In this document: one piece after another, positions 17,310 through 26,287 of the stretch
Layout: every line of letters starts with the position of its first letter
How positions within the stretch are numbered: the stretch's first letter is position 1
DNA from: Planctomycetota bacterium
Lineage (GTDB): Bacteria; Planctomycetota; Planctomycetia; Gemmatales; Gemmataceae
Direction of reading: 5' to 3'
Length of the DNA stretch: 64,000 bases
Assembly: GCA_009920765.1 (NCBI GenBank)
Contig: RFZJ01000007.1
Coordinates: forward strand, 23,820-87,819
Program-made: the position numbers and the translations under genes
The notes under the pieces: model-generated
The model's input: only the letters and a program-made list of their open reading frames with translations
Database searches by the model: none
What the model was told of the DNA's origin: nothing

Positions 17310-17831
17310 TTAATTTACCACGCTGATGTTGAATCCCGGAGGTTCAACAAAACTGACATTTTTGAATCCTGCTTTTCGACAAGTGTCTGCCACCATTATA
17401 ACATTGGACCATTTTAATTTGCTAGCAGGCTGTATTTTAACAATCTCTTTTTCTGTTGCAGTCTCGTTTGCTAATTTTAGTTTTTCAAAAAGCTCCTTTA
17501 GATCTCCCACAATAATCGAGCCGGAATTCTGCTTGATGTGTATTTTTGCAATTTCGCCCCGGTTTACATCATCTGTAACCGCTTCAACAACGATTGTTAC
17601 ATCAGCTTCGATTTTTGGAGGGGCATCAGGATCGGGGGGAGGAGGCGGTGTCTTGGTTTCCTTGGCAGCAGCTTCATTTTCGGATGGCAGGCTTAAATCA
17701 AACTGTCCCTCAAGCCCTGAAGGATTGTAGGTAAAGATGAAAAACGTAAGTAATTGAAAAGCCATATCCAACATGGGTGTTATGGGCAGTATGACTTCTG
17801 GTGATGGTTCTTCGTTTTTATGCTTGCTCAT
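17310..17831 (-). CDS. ExbD/TolR-family protein (second copy)
   Basis: A 173-residue stator-type protein of a proton-driven ExbB/ExbD motor. A short cytoplasmic N-terminus leads into one transmembrane helix (ITPMLDMAFQLLTFFIFTY) that keeps the conserved membrane aspartate used for proton translocation. A Pro-rich linker (TPPPPPDPDAPP) and a periplasmic domain (about 65-170) follow. Its ATG overlaps the stop of the preceding exbD by four bases, so translation is coupled. Two different ExbD proteins in one operon suggest a heterodimeric ExbD pair, as reported for some other bacteria. Confidence 0.88.
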   Translation of the reverse strand: MSKHKNEEPSPEVILPITPMLDMAFQLLTFFIFTYNPSGLEGQFDLSLPSENEAAAKETKTPPPPPDPDAPPKIEADVTIVVEAVTDDVNRGEIAKIHIKQNSGSIIVGDLKELFEKLKLANETATEKEIVKIQPASKLKWSNVIMVADTCRKAGFKNVSFVEPPGFNISVVN

Positions 17832-18355
17832 ATTGGTTGTGCCACGCTCTTTGTAACAGCCCTGAGTTTTATTTGCCTGAATCCCTCAATCTTGCACATC
17901 TGCAAAACTCGGTAAACCTGATCATAGTCAGTAAGCTTGTGGGCTCTCATGACAATTGTGGTTTTGACTTTACCGTCTTTGCTAGTTCTTTTGAGGGTAT
18001 TGAACTGGTTTCGAAGCCAGAACTTAAATTCGCTGAATCTCATGGGTTCTTCGCCAAGGATAATAATAAAAGGGTCGCCTTCTTTAAACTTATCTGTCAG
18101 TTTTTGAAGTGCGGTAGCTCCTTTGGATTCATAATCCTTTAAAATGAATGGCCGAACATTTATAAATAAAACATCCGTCTCATTTTTGTCCATGGGCACG
18201 GCAGACATAGATTCTGGAAGTACAATTTCTTCTGAAACCTGATTGGTTACAAAATTAACGCACATCATGAAAAACATAAGAAGCTGTAAAACCACATCCA
18301 ATAAAGGAGTGAGGTTTGGTTCCATGTTTCCTTCGCCGGAAGCACCATGACTCAT
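17828..18355 (-). CDS. ExbD/TolR-family protein (first copy)
   Basis: A 175-residue ExbD-like protein. The N-terminal segment (EPNLTPLLDVVLQLLMFFMM) is the canonical ExbD membrane helix with its proton-relay aspartate. The periplasmic part includes LVIVLG-like strands (DPFIIILGEEP) and the C-terminal VYRVLQMCKIEGFRQIKLRA block, which resembles the ExbD/TolR C-terminal domain. It lies between exbB and the second exbD with a 4-base overlap to the latter. It should act with the ExbB-like protein as the inner-membrane motor of this operon. Confidence 0.88.
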   Translation of the reverse strand: MSHGASGEGNMEPNLTPLLDVVLQLLMFFMMCVNFVTNQVSEEIVLPESMSAVPMDKNETDVLFINVRPFILKDYESKGATALQKLTDKFKEGDPFIIILGEEPMRFSEFKFWLRNQFNTLKRTSKDGKVKTTIVMRAHKLTDYDQVYRVLQMCKIEGFRQIKLRAVTKSVAQPI

Positions 18356-18458
18356 GGTATATTAACCCCTGATTTGCCTTATAATTTAGTCTTTAAATAC
18401 CCTGTTAAGTCTCGTGGGGATCATTTCTAATGAAAGAAAGATCGCTAAAAGATTAAAC

Positions 18459-19295
18459 TTAAACTTGGGGCATTGATTTTGTTGGGACATTTGGGGCTGC
18501 AGCAGGAGCACTAGGTTGACCTGCGGCTTTTTTAGTACTGTGATACATCTGGGTTAAAAGATCATCAGCAATCAAGCTTGTATCCATCGAAATTTTTATT
18601 AATCGATTGCGATAAAATGCATGAAAGAAAATTGCTGGAACGGAAAGGCCGATCCCCAGAAGTGTAACTACAAGTGCATGCGAAATACCATCGGCAAGCT
18701 TGTCTGGCCTAGGGGTAGAACCGGGTCTGCCAAGTTCCATAAAGCTAAGAATCATACCAAACACTGTTCCAACCAAACCAATGAGGGGCCCAAGTGTCCC
18801 GATAGTTGAAAGGTAAGTGATTGCTACTTCCTTACTGGCTTTGATGCTATCAACCATATTGTAGGATGATTCCCTAGCATCTTCGATGCCATATTGAAGC
18901 CTGGACATACCCTGGCTCATTACTCTACCGAGAAAGGACCCATCTTCTTTGGCTATATCGAAGGCTTGTTTGAATTGCTTCTTATTGACCAAGTCGGTAA
19001 ATTCTTCGACAAAATTCGGGGGAATGGATGTAGCCAATCGAAGTTCCATTGCCAAAAGGCAAATAAGCGCAATAAGGGCAATTGAAATAGCGAGAATCAT
19101 TGGCCCGAACACCCAGCCAGCAGATTTAATAATGTGCATAAAAAGACTGGTATTTGCAGCAGGTTTGGCTTCACCTTCATCTTTTTTCTCAGCAGCAGGA
19201 GCTGCATCTTGAAAGGCATAGGAACTGTTCGCACTGATTAGGAATCCAGCTAGAACTAATGAAATAAATGCAAGCCTTGACAAAGTCCCTGACAT
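18459..19295 (-). CDS. MotA/TolQ/ExbB proton channel family protein
   Basis: A 278-residue inner-membrane motor subunit. I start it at 19295 because an AAGGGG ribosome-binding site lies 7 bases upstream and the first residues (MSGTLSRLAFISLVLAGFLI) then form a signal-peptide-like segment ending near SSYAFQ. A 45-residue longer frame exists but has no such site. An Ala/Glu/Lys linker leads to a first conserved helix (GPMILAISIALIALICLLAM), a cytoplasmic domain, and the two signature helices with TIGTLGPLIGLVGTVFGMIL and HALVVTLLGIGLSVPAIFF. Those helices carry the conserved channel threonines. The cleavable extra N-terminus is typical of planctomycetal and some other ExbB homologues. It is the first gene of the operon, and its role is to convert proton-motive force into movement of the TonB-like partner. 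Confidence 0.9.
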   Translation of the reverse strand: MSGTLSRLAFISLVLAGFLISANSSYAFQDAAPAAEKKDEGEAKPAANTSLFMHIIKSAGWVFGPMILAISIALIALICLLAMELRLATSIPPNFVEEFTDLVNKKQFKQAFDIAKEDGSFLGRVMSQGMSRLQYGIEDARESSYNMVDSIKASKEVAITYLSTIGTLGPLIGLVGTVFGMILSFMELGRPGSTPRPDKLADGISHALVVTLLGIGLSVPAIFFHAFYRNRLIKISMDTSLIADDLLTQMYHSTKKAAGQPSAPAAAPNVPTKSMPQV

Positions 19296-19531
19296 GAAGT
19301 TCCCCTTAATAAGCGTTAGCATGTTGTCTATCCTTTTCAAAACAGCGAAGTCTTTATAGCGTGAAAACACGTTTGGAAACATAACAATTTCGAATATCTT
19401 CAAAATTTCATTTGATTTATATTTTGACACACCCCAGACGATATTAGTTCCTTTGGAATTAAAATCATTAAAATTAAATGAACTTTCTTTATAACAACGA
19501 TGAAACTGCGTCTTGTCAAGGAATTATCCTC

Positions 19532-20470
19532 CTACTTTTCCCGGATTTTTTCTTGGAAGTGTTTTAATGTTTTTGTAAGCCCGGCAGTTCGTTGTATTTT
19601 TGGTTCCCAACCTAAAAGCTTCTTTGCTCGGGATATATCAGGTTTTCGAACTTTCGGGTCGTCTTGAGGTAACGGGTGGAAAATGATCTGGCTTTTGCTA
19701 CCAGATAGCTCAAGGATCTCTTTAGCAAATTCTAAAATTGTTACCTCACTGGGGTTCCCCAGATTTACAGGTTCATGAAAATCCGTGAATAATAATTTTG
19801 TGATGCCTTCCACTAAATCATCAACATGGCAAAAACTTCTTGTCTGCGACCCATCTCCATATACCGTTAATGGGTCTCCCCTTAGTGCCTGCCCCATAAA
19901 ATTTGGGAGCACTCGGCCGTCGTCCAGTCTCATTCGGTTTCCATAGGTGTTGAATATTCGAATGATGTGGGTGTTGATATTGTGACAACGATGGTACGCC
20001 ATGACCATGGCTTCGGAAAAACGCTTAGCCTCATCATAAACACCACGAATGCCAATAGGGTTGACATTTCCCCAATAATCTTCACTTTGTGGGTGCCTTT
20101 CGGGGTCGCCATAAACTTCGCTTGTGCTAGCTAAGAGGTAGGAGGAGTTCTTGGCCTTTGCTAATCCCAGAGTGTTGTGGGTGCCTAAGGATCCAACTTT
20201 CAATGTGGGAATGGGATGCCTTAGATAATCAACTGGACTTGCGGGAGAGGCGAAGTGCAAGATGTTGTCGATTGGGCCATCAATGTCAAGATGGTGGCTT
20301 ATATCGTGGCGAATAAAGCTGAATTGCGGATTGCTCCTCAAATGATCCACATTTCCAAGGCTTCCGGTGATTAAGTTGTCTACGCAGATAACTTCATGAC
20401 CCAAGCCCAAAAATGTTTCACAAAGGTGAGACCCGACGAATCCTGCACCGCCGGTAACAAGTGTTCGCAC
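19532..20470 (-). CDS. NAD-dependent epimerase/dehydratase, UDP-glucuronate decarboxylase (UXS)-like
   Basis: A 312-residue extended SDR enzyme. The NAD motif is [15 protein letters not shown] at the N-terminus. The catalytic region has [19 protein letters not shown] followed by [12 protein letters not shown], which holds the Tyr-x3-Lys pair. This YDEAKR signature and the [19 protein letters not shown] block are typical of UDP-xylose synthases, which convert UDP-glucuronate to UDP-xylose. The likely role is supplying a sugar nucleotide for surface polysaccharide or glycoprotein. No glycosyltransferases lie next to it. The reaction assignment is by motif resemblance; UDP-glucose 4-epimerase is a less likely alternative. 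Confidence 0.85.
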   Translation of the reverse strand: MRTLVTGGAGFVGSHLCETFLGLGHEVICVDNLITGSLGNVDHLRSNPQFSFIRHDISHHLDIDGPIDNILHFASPASPVDYLRHPIPTLKVGSLGTHNTLGLAKAKNSSYLLASTSEVYGDPERHPQSEDYWGNVNPIGIRGVYDEAKRFSEAMVMAYHRCHNINTHIIRIFNTYGNRMRLDDGRVLPNFMGQALRGDPLTVYGDGSQTRSFCHVDDLVEGITKLLFTDFHEPVNLGNPSEVTILEFAKEILELSGSKSQIIFHPLPQDDPKVRKPDISRAKKLLGWEPKIQRTAGLTKTLKHFQEKIREK

Positions 20471-20727
20471 TAGTGGGATCCTTTCAAGCGTTCTTTATCG
20501 AGGATGTCTTCTTTTTAAAATACAACGAGGTTTAATTTACAAGCTTCTAAATCATAAGATTTATTTCTATTATTTTTATGGTCTTGTAAACTGGTTATAT
20601 GTTATCTAATATTCGTTGAAAGAATAATAGTTGATTTATTTATTCGACAATTGTGAATTATTTATTGTCTGACAAATAGTTTAGGTCGTAACTTTTTAGT
20701 TTCCTTTGTTTATTTAAAAAAGAGAGA
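20471..20727. promoter_or_regulatory. AT-rich divergent intergenic region upstream of glucan phosphorylase
   Basis: 257 bases between the divergent UXS-like and glucan phosphorylase genes, so it should hold both promoters. It contains an 8-bp inverted repeat TTTACAAG (20536-20543) / CTTGTAAA (20583-20590) and an 11-base palindrome TTGTCTGACAA (20665-20675) that could be an operator. I cannot define a convincing -35/-10 pair. No coding potential or RNA gene is apparent. Confidence 0.4.
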
Positions 20728-23292
20728 ATGATGAATACAAATCCTACCCGATTTTATACCGTGGTCCCGAGTCTTCCCCAGCGTTTAAATGCGCTTCATA
20801 AACTTGCTATGAATCTTTGGTGGTGTTGGAACCATCAGGCGGTTGAACTTTTTCGAAGAATTAATCCTGATCAATTTGAATTGGTTGATCATAGTCCTGT
20901 TCGCCTGTTGAATCAGCTTTCGCAGAAGCAGACAGCAGAATTGCTTTCGGATGAAGGCTTTCTCAATCATATGGATAGGGTGGAGCAGGATTTTGATCGT
21001 TACATGTCTGCTACAACATGGTTTCAAGAACAGTATTCCAAAGATAAAAACCCGTGCAGAATTGCTTATTTTAGTGCTGAATTCGGGATTCATGAAAGTA
21101 TTCCTGTTTATTCAGGTGGACTTGGCGTTCTTGCAGGCGATCATCTTAAAGCTGCGAGCGATATTGGTATTCCGTTGTTTGGTGTCGGGTTGATGTATCG
21201 TGAGGGCTATTTCAGGCAATATTTAAATGCAGATGGCTGGCAGCAGGAGCGTTATCCTGAAAATGACTTCTTTGGCCTGCCAGCTGTTCAGGTGCTTGAT
21301 AAGGCTGGACATCCGCTTGTCGTTAAGGTTCATTTCCCTGGTAGAGATGTGCTTGTTAAAGTTTGGCAAATTAATGTTGGCAGGGTTCCTTTACTATTAC
21401 TCGATACCAACATTATTGAAAATCAACTTGAAGACAGGGCAATTACTGCAAGGTTGTATGGTGGAGATACCGAAAATCGAATTCGCCAAGAAGTGGTTCT
21501 TGGAATGGCAGGGGCCAAAGTGTTACATGCATTGGGCATCGATCCAACGGTCTTCCACATGAATGAAGGGCATAGCGCCTTTTCATGTTTGGAAAGAATT
21601 CGCTGCCTGATGGCCGAAAAGAATATTGATTTTCACAAGGCAAGAGAGGCAGTTGCTGCTGGTACAGTGTTTACCACGCACACTCCTGTTCCCGCAGGAA
21701 ACGACCGTTTTTCGCCTGTTCAAATTGAACATTATTTTAGTGGATTAATGTCTTCTTTTGGTATGAGCAAGGATGATTTTCTTGGTCTTGGGCGTGAAAA
21801 CCCTGCGGATCCAAATGAAACTTTTTGCATGACTGTTCTTGCTGTCCGGCTTTCCAATGTAAGCAACGGTGTAAGCAAGTTGCATGGGGAAGTAAGCAGG
21901 AACATGTGGAAAAATATTTGGAATGGATTATTAGACAAAGAAGTTCCGATAACTTCGGTCACTAACGGGGTTCATACCAGTACTTGGGTTTCTCCTGATA
22001 TGGTTCAACTTTATGATCGATATTTGGGCGCTGGTTGGGGGCTAAAGCCCAATGATGAGACTCTTTGGAAACGAATTGATTCTATTCCGGATGCTGAACT
22101 TTGGAGAACTCATGAAAGGCGCAGGGAAAGACTGGTTTCTTTTGCACGTAGAAGACTAAAAATGCAGTTGAAAAATCGTGCTGCTACTTCCTCCGAAATA
22201 TCTCGTGCTGATGAAATTCTTGATCCCGAAGCTTTGACCATCGGTTTTGCTAGAAGGTTCGCAACCTACAAGCGAGGTGCGCTTATCTTCAAGCATCTCG
22301 ACCGACTTGCAGCACTTGTTAATAATAAGGATCGCCCTGTTCAGATACTCTTTGCTGGTAAAGCTCATCCGCAGGATAATGGTGGAAAAGAGTTGATTGC
22401 TCAGATTCTTCACATGAGCAAGCGTTCCGAATTTAAACATCGCGTCGTTTTCCTCGAAGACTATGAAATGAATGTGGCTCGTTATCTGGTTCAGGGGGTT
22501 GATGTATGGCTAAATAATCCTCGTAGGCCTCTCGAGGCCTCTGGCACCAGTGGCATGAAGGTTGCAGTTAATGGCGGGCTAAATCTTAGTATTTTAGATG
22601 GTTGGTGGTGCGAAGGGTTTAATGGTCAGAATGGTTGGGCCATCGGTGCTGGAGAAGAATATTCTGACCTTGAGTATCAGGATGAGGTGGAAAGCCGGGC
22701 AATTTATGATCTGCTTGAGCAAGAAATCGTACCCCTCTTTTACAACCGCGGTACCGATGGATTGCCCAGAGGTTGGATCAAAATGATGAAGAATGCCATC
22801 AGTACCCTGGCCCCGGTTTTTAGCACATCTAGAATGGTCGCTGAGTATACCAAAGTTTGTTACTGGCCTAGTTCAGAACGGTATAACAAGCTTTCGGCGA
22901 ATAATTTTCAGGGGGCTAATAATCTGGCCCAATGGCGTCATCGTCTTCATGAGCAATGGCGTCACTTGGGTGTTCATGAGATTTCAAATCCCCATCATGA
23001 CCCTCATAAGGTGGGGACCAAGTTTCATGTCAAAGCAAAGGTTCATCTGGGGCAGTTGACTCCTGCGGATGTTGACGTGCAGATCTACTATGGCCCCATG
23101 GATTCCAACTTTGAGATTCAAGAAATCCACCTAGCATCCATGAAACCCGAGAAGCAGGAGCATCATGAATGGATCTTTTCAGGTGATATTCCCTGTAATT
23201 CAAGTGGTCAGCATGGGTATAGGATCAGGGTGTTGCCCAAGCATCCCGACCTTGCAAACCAATTAGAGCCGGGGTTGATACTTTGGTGTTGA
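20728..23292 (+). CDS. glgP: Alpha-glucan phosphorylase (DUF3417-containing type)
   Basis: Releases glucose 1-phosphate from glycogen or maltodextrins by phosphorolysis, using pyridoxal phosphate. At 854 residues with an N-terminal DUF3417 domain (LHKLAMNLWWCWNHQAVELF), it belongs to the archaeal/bacterial branch typified by Thermus and Thermotoga enzymes, distinct from E. coli GlgP. The substrate region has YFSAEFGIHESIPVYSGGLG and FHMNEGHSAF. The cofactor region has GFARRFATYKR and the PLP-lysine context EASGTSGMKVAVNGGL. A C-terminal domain with PADVDVQIYYGP ends the protein. The gene stands alone. Two adjacent ATGs begin it (20728 and 20731). Confidence 0.93.
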   Translation: MMNTNPTRFYTVVPSLPQRLNALHKLAMNLWWCWNHQAVELFRRINPDQFELVDHSPVRLLNQLSQKQTAELLSDEGFLNHMDRVEQDFDRYMSATTWFQEQYSKDKNPCRIAYFSAEFGIHESIPVYSGGLGVLAGDHLKAASDIGIPLFGVGLMYREGYFRQYLNADGWQQERYPENDFFGLPAVQVLDKAGHPLVVKVHFPGRDVLVKVWQINVGRVPLLLLDTNIIENQLEDRAITARLYGGDTENRIRQEVVLGMAGAKVLHALGIDPTVFHMNEGHSAFSCLERIRCLMAEKNIDFHKAREAVAAGTVFTTHTPVPAGNDRFSPVQIEHYFSGLMSSFGMSKDDFLGLGRENPADPNETFCMTVLAVRLSNVSNGVSKLHGEVSRNMWKNIWNGLLDKEVPITSVTNGVHTSTWVSPDMVQLYDRYLGAGWGLKPNDETLWKRIDSIPDAELWRTHERRRERLVSFARRRLKMQLKNRAATSSEISRADEILDPEALTIGFARRFATYKRGALIFKHLDRLAALVNNKDRPVQILFAGKAHPQDNGGKELIAQILHMSKRSEFKHRVVFLEDYEMNVARYLVQGVDVWLNNPRRPLEASGTSGMKVAVNGGLNLSILDGWWCEGFNGQNGWAIGAGEEYSDLEYQDEVESRAIYDLLEQEIVPLFYNRGTDGLPRGWIKMMKNAISTLAPVFSTSRMVAEYTKVCYWPSSERYNKLSANNFQGANNLAQWRHRLHEQWRHLGVHEISNPHHDPHKVGTKFHVKAKVHLGQLTPADVDVQIYYGPMDSNFEIQEIHLASMKPEKQEHHEWIFSGDIPCNSSGQHGYRIRVLPKHPDLANQLEPGLILWC

Positions 23293-23293
23293 T

Positions 23294-24064
23294 TTAAATA
23301 TCGCGTCTTGCAAACCAAAGCATACCAAAACTTGATATGCCAAGCGATATTCCTAGAGTCCAAATGAGCAATCTGCCCAATGCCTGCAAATCATATTCTC
23401 CTTTAACCATGTGGGGTAGTGCCTGCATGGTTACTTCAGGAGATAAATGAACACTTGGAAAATAACTTAATCCAAGAGTTACACCGTATAAAAGAACCCA
23501 TACGGTTATGATTCCTAAAACTGTACTGTTTAATATTGCGCTCACGGTAACGCAGCATGTCACGACCGTAAACAAAAGCCCGCAAATTGCAAATAGAGCA
23601 ATAAGGCATCCTTTAAAGGATAGGTCTTCATGTAAGAAAAACATGCACCCAAGGATAGTGATCGAACCCAAAAGTAAGAAAGTCCCGATTACAGTTACAA
23701 GCCGTGCGTGCCACTTTCCAAGAAAATATTGATATCTACTAATGCCTCTGCTAAGAACAGAATCAGCTAGAGTTCCTCGTTCGGAAGAAATACACCCGGT
23801 AGTGAGAACAACTACTAGTGTCATGCTAGCCAAGATTGTCCAGCGCAAAGACTGCAGGAAAAAAAGGGAGCCATGCTGAATGATGCCGGTTTCTTTGTAA
23901 ACTCCGAAACGATAAGTGAAGAAACCTGCAAGCACTAAAATAGAAGCTAGAAGCCATAGCCTATAAACCCAGGTGTGGACAGTTTGTTGCATATCGGTTT
24001 GAAAAACAGCCCAGTAGGGCAGCCATTTTCTATATTGTTCGGGTTTTACTGAATCAGTGCTCAT
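23294..24064 (-). CDS. ABC-2-type transporter permease
   Basis: A 256-residue polytopic protein with about six hydrophobic helices (for example LWLLASILVLAGFFTYRFG and FLLLGSITILGCMFFL) and the ABC-2 permease plan. The cytoplasmic loop LADSVLSRGISRYQYFLGKW is typical of the family, matching the 'sparks' region of ABC-2 exporters such as NosY-like permeases. It follows the ATPase gene by 38 bases and is presumably co-transcribed and complexed with it. The cargo is unknown. Confidence 0.8.
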   Translation of the reverse strand: MSTDSVKPEQYRKWLPYWAVFQTDMQQTVHTWVYRLWLLASILVLAGFFTYRFGVYKETGIIQHGSLFFLQSLRWTILASMTLVVVLTTGCISSERGTLADSVLSRGISRYQYFLGKWHARLVTVIGTFLLLGSITILGCMFFLHEDLSFKGCLIALFAICGLLFTVVTCCVTVSAILNSTVLGIITVWVLLYGVTLGLSYFPSVHLSPEVTMQALPHMVKGEYDLQALGRLLIWTLGISLGISSFGMLWFARRDI

Positions 24065-24102
24065 GGGTCATGTTCTCTTTTAAACTTCCATTAAAAATGG
24101 AA

Positions 24103-25107
24103 TCAGGCAGCTTCCTGCTTGTATATTCTTGCAAAGCCGCGGGATTCTTCCTGTTCCACAAGGTCTAGGAATGCTTCCTCAGTTTGCTGGCCTATACTTT
24201 TGATGCTGAGTAAATTTATTTTGCTATCGGTTAAAGTCATAAAAAGATTCGCTAAAGCAGTGGATGCAACCACGTCATCATTAAGGTATATCTCTAATTT
24301 TTTTTGCTTTAGTGTAACGGTTTTAAACTCACTGAGAGTTTTGATCGTTTGCACTGCTTTGGTGATCGACTTTTGATCTCCTTCGAGATCTAGCTCGTAA
24401 TGGTTTTTGCGCATCCTACCCTTGAGATCTTGCAGGGAGCCGTAGAAAATAAGCTGACCATGGCTTAATACTGCAGCATGGTCACAGACTTCATCTATGT
24501 CGCTGAGGTTGTGCGATGAGACAATCAAAGTTTTTTCTCTGCTGAGTGATTTGATCAATTCCAGCATACTTCTACGAGCTTCTGGGTCTAATCCATGGGT
24601 TGGCTCATCCCAAATCAACAGGTCTGGTTCATTAATTAAACTTGCAGCTACAGCAAGTCTGGCAGTCATGCCATTTGAGAAACCGGAAATTGGATTACCA
24701 GATGCCCCCAGTAAATCCACAGCTCGAATTAATGATGCGAGCCTGGGTTTACGAACATCCTCGGGCAAACCAAATAATCTTGCCATGTAATCAAGATAGG
24801 TAATGGGAGTCATGCCCTTTGGAAACTGAGGATTGGTGGGGATGTAACCAATTTTTCTGCGTAGTTGAGCAGAGTTTGGTGTCATGTTCTTGTCAAAAAC
24901 ATTAACCCAACCAGCAGTTGGCCTGTGCAAGCCAATGATTAGCCTTAGCAAGGTAGTTTTACCTGCGCCGTTGGAACCAAGCAAACCAAGTACGGTGCCC
25001 CGCTCGATGCGAAGGCTCACATCGTTTAATGCAATCTGTTTGTTTTGGTAGATCTTGGTCAACTTGTAGGTTTCTACGACCAGATCTGTGGACTGGTCTG
25101 CCGCCAC
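24103..25107 (-). CDS. ABC transporter ATP-binding protein (ABC-2 exporter type)
   Basis: A 334-residue ATPase. Walker A is LLGSNGAGKTTLLRLI, and the Q-loop region is GYIPTNPQFPKGMT. The signature is degenerate (ISGFSNGMTARLAVAASL in place of LSGGQ). Walker B with the D-loop is DLLIWDEPTHGLDPEA, and the switch histidine lies in SSHNLSDID. A 100-residue C-terminal extension follows the ATPase core. It starts with GTG at 25107, preceded by a strong GGAGGGAG site, and is expressed with the downstream permease. Together they should form an exporter; the substrate cannot be told. Confidence 0.9.
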   Translation of the reverse strand: MAADQSTDLVVETYKLTKIYQNKQIALNDVSLRIERGTVLGLLGSNGAGKTTLLRLIIGLHRPTAGWVNVFDKNMTPNSAQLRRKIGYIPTNPQFPKGMTPITYLDYMARLFGLPEDVRKPRLASLIRAVDLLGASGNPISGFSNGMTARLAVAASLINEPDLLIWDEPTHGLDPEARRSMLELIKSLSREKTLIVSSHNLSDIDEVCDHAAVLSHGQLIFYGSLQDLKGRMRKNHYELDLEGDQKSITKAVQTIKTLSEFKTVTLKQKKLEIYLNDDVVASTALANLFMTLTDSKINLLSIKSIGQQTEEAFLDLVEQEESRGFARIYKQEAA

Positions 25108-25381
25108 GAGGCTCCCTCCTCAGGAACTTAAAACCGACCCCAAAGTGGGCGGAGTATAAGTAACCGTTTAAAATGTTCATAGTCCAATACCAATAATGTT
25201 ATCGGCATATTTGCTCTTTATAACGCTTTAATCAAACGTGCCAGTTTGTCTAGTTTGTTAAAATGTGCGGGTTGTAGTGGTTTTGACAAGCTTATTTGCC
25301 CTCCTTGGGGTTTTCAAAAATGAAAGGAGTGGTTATAGGCGCCCTCTTAACGGGAATGTTTTTTTTAAGCGGAGTCAAAAA
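25108..25381. promoter_or_regulatory. Divergent intergenic region between the ABC exporter and parA
   Basis: Holds the start regions of the ABC ATPase (minus) and parA (plus). The parA ribosome-binding site GGAG lies 7 bases before its ATG. A TTGACA hexamer at 25283-25288 has no acceptable -10 partner. A 24-codon reading frame overlapping the parA start is annotated separately. Nothing else is evident. Confidence 0.4.
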
Positions 25382-25394
25382 ATGCGCAAAATAG
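25320..25394 (+). CDS. Possible 24-residue hydrophobic leader peptide overlapping parA
   Basis: ATG at 25320, 24 codons and TAG at 25392-25394, overlapping the parA ATG by 13 bases. The predicted peptide starts MKGVVIGALLTGMFFLSG and ends KKCAK, a small membrane-like helix with a basic tail. A GGGG run lies 10 bases upstream. The parA ribosome-binding site is inside this frame, so its translation could couple to or compete with parA. It is too short for coding statistics and may be chance. Confidence 0.25.
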   Translation: MKGVVIGALLTGMFFLSGVKKCAK

Positions 25395-26248
25395 CGATAC
25401 TAAACCAAAAGGGTGGAGTGGGGAAAACCACCACCGCTGTAAATTTAGCTGCAGCTTTGGCGGGAATGGGCAAAAAAGTTTGCTTGATTGATCTTGATCC
25501 CCAAGCTCATGCGAGTGCTCATCTAGGGGTTTCCTTGGGTATTACCTCCATTTATGATGTTTTGGTTCAATCCAAGCCCATTGAACAGGCACGTCTTCAA
25601 ATTGATAATAATCTTTATCTCGTTCCCTCTGATATTAACCTTGCCGCTGCGGAAGTTGAACTGGCTGGTGTTGTTGGCAGGGAACTTCTTTTGCGGGATG
25701 CACTTGATAATGATAGCGAAGACTTTGATTATATTGTGATAGATTGTGCTCCTTCATTGGGTGTTTTAAGCCTTAACGCCCTTGCTTGCGTTCATGAAAT
25801 ATTGATTCCGTTGCAACCGCATTACTTCGCCCTGCATGGTTTGGGGAAATTGTTTGAAACTACAGGGCTGGTTGCGCGAAGATTGAATTCAGCAGTAAAA
25901 ATTTTAGGTGTGATTGTTACCTTGTTTGAAGCAAATACAAAGTTGGGCCATGAGGTCGTAACAGATTTGCAGGAGTTTCTTGAAAAGAGTCAGGGGCAAA
26001 ATGTTCCCTGGGCTAATGCCAAGATTTTTCAAACCAAGATCAGGCGTAATATCAAACTTGCTGAGTGCCCAAGTTATGGTAAATCGATTTTTTCATATGC
26101 GCCATCCTGTAATGGTGCCGAGGATTATATCAAGTTGGCACAAGAAATAGAAATAAAGCAGGTTTCGCTTTATTCTGCAACGGGCCATTTAGACGAAAGA
26201 ACGGGCGAAATTTTGTTGGGTCTTGAGGCAGAAAAATCCTTGGTATGA
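25382..26248 (+). CDS. ParA/Soj-family ATPase
   Basis: A 288-residue deviant-Walker ATPase. It begins MRKIAILNQKGGVGKTTTAV, with the signature lysine pair of the ParA/MinD class. Walker A' motif DLDPQAHASAHLG and switch region YIVIDCAPSLGVLSLNAL follow. I start at 25382 because of the GGAG site and because ParA proteins begin directly at the KGG motif. No parB or parS-like site is adjacent, so it may be chromosomal Soj with ParB elsewhere, or an orphan ParA positioning another cargo. Its C-terminus extends beyond the usual core (ERTGEILLGLEAEK). It may share a transcript with ybeY, 39 bases on. Confidence 0.88.
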   Translation: MRKIAILNQKGGVGKTTTAVNLAAALAGMGKKVCLIDLDPQAHASAHLGVSLGITSIYDVLVQSKPIEQARLQIDNNLYLVPSDINLAAAEVELAGVVGRELLLRDALDNDSEDFDYIVIDCAPSLGVLSLNALACVHEILIPLQPHYFALHGLGKLFETTGLVARRLNSAVKILGVIVTLFEANTKLGHEVVTDLQEFLEKSQGQNVPWANAKIFQTKIRRNIKLAECPSYGKSIFSYAPSCNGAEDYIKLAQEIEIKQVSLYSATGHLDERTGEILLGLEAEKSLV

Positions 26249-26287
26249 TATTAAAGAACTGATAAATCACATTTTCTTGGGGAAAGT

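Noticed and set aside
25283..25311. Sigma-70 promoter for parA built on TTGACA at 25283
   Set aside because: No -10-like hexamer lies 16-19 bases downstream; the sequence there is CT- then G-rich.
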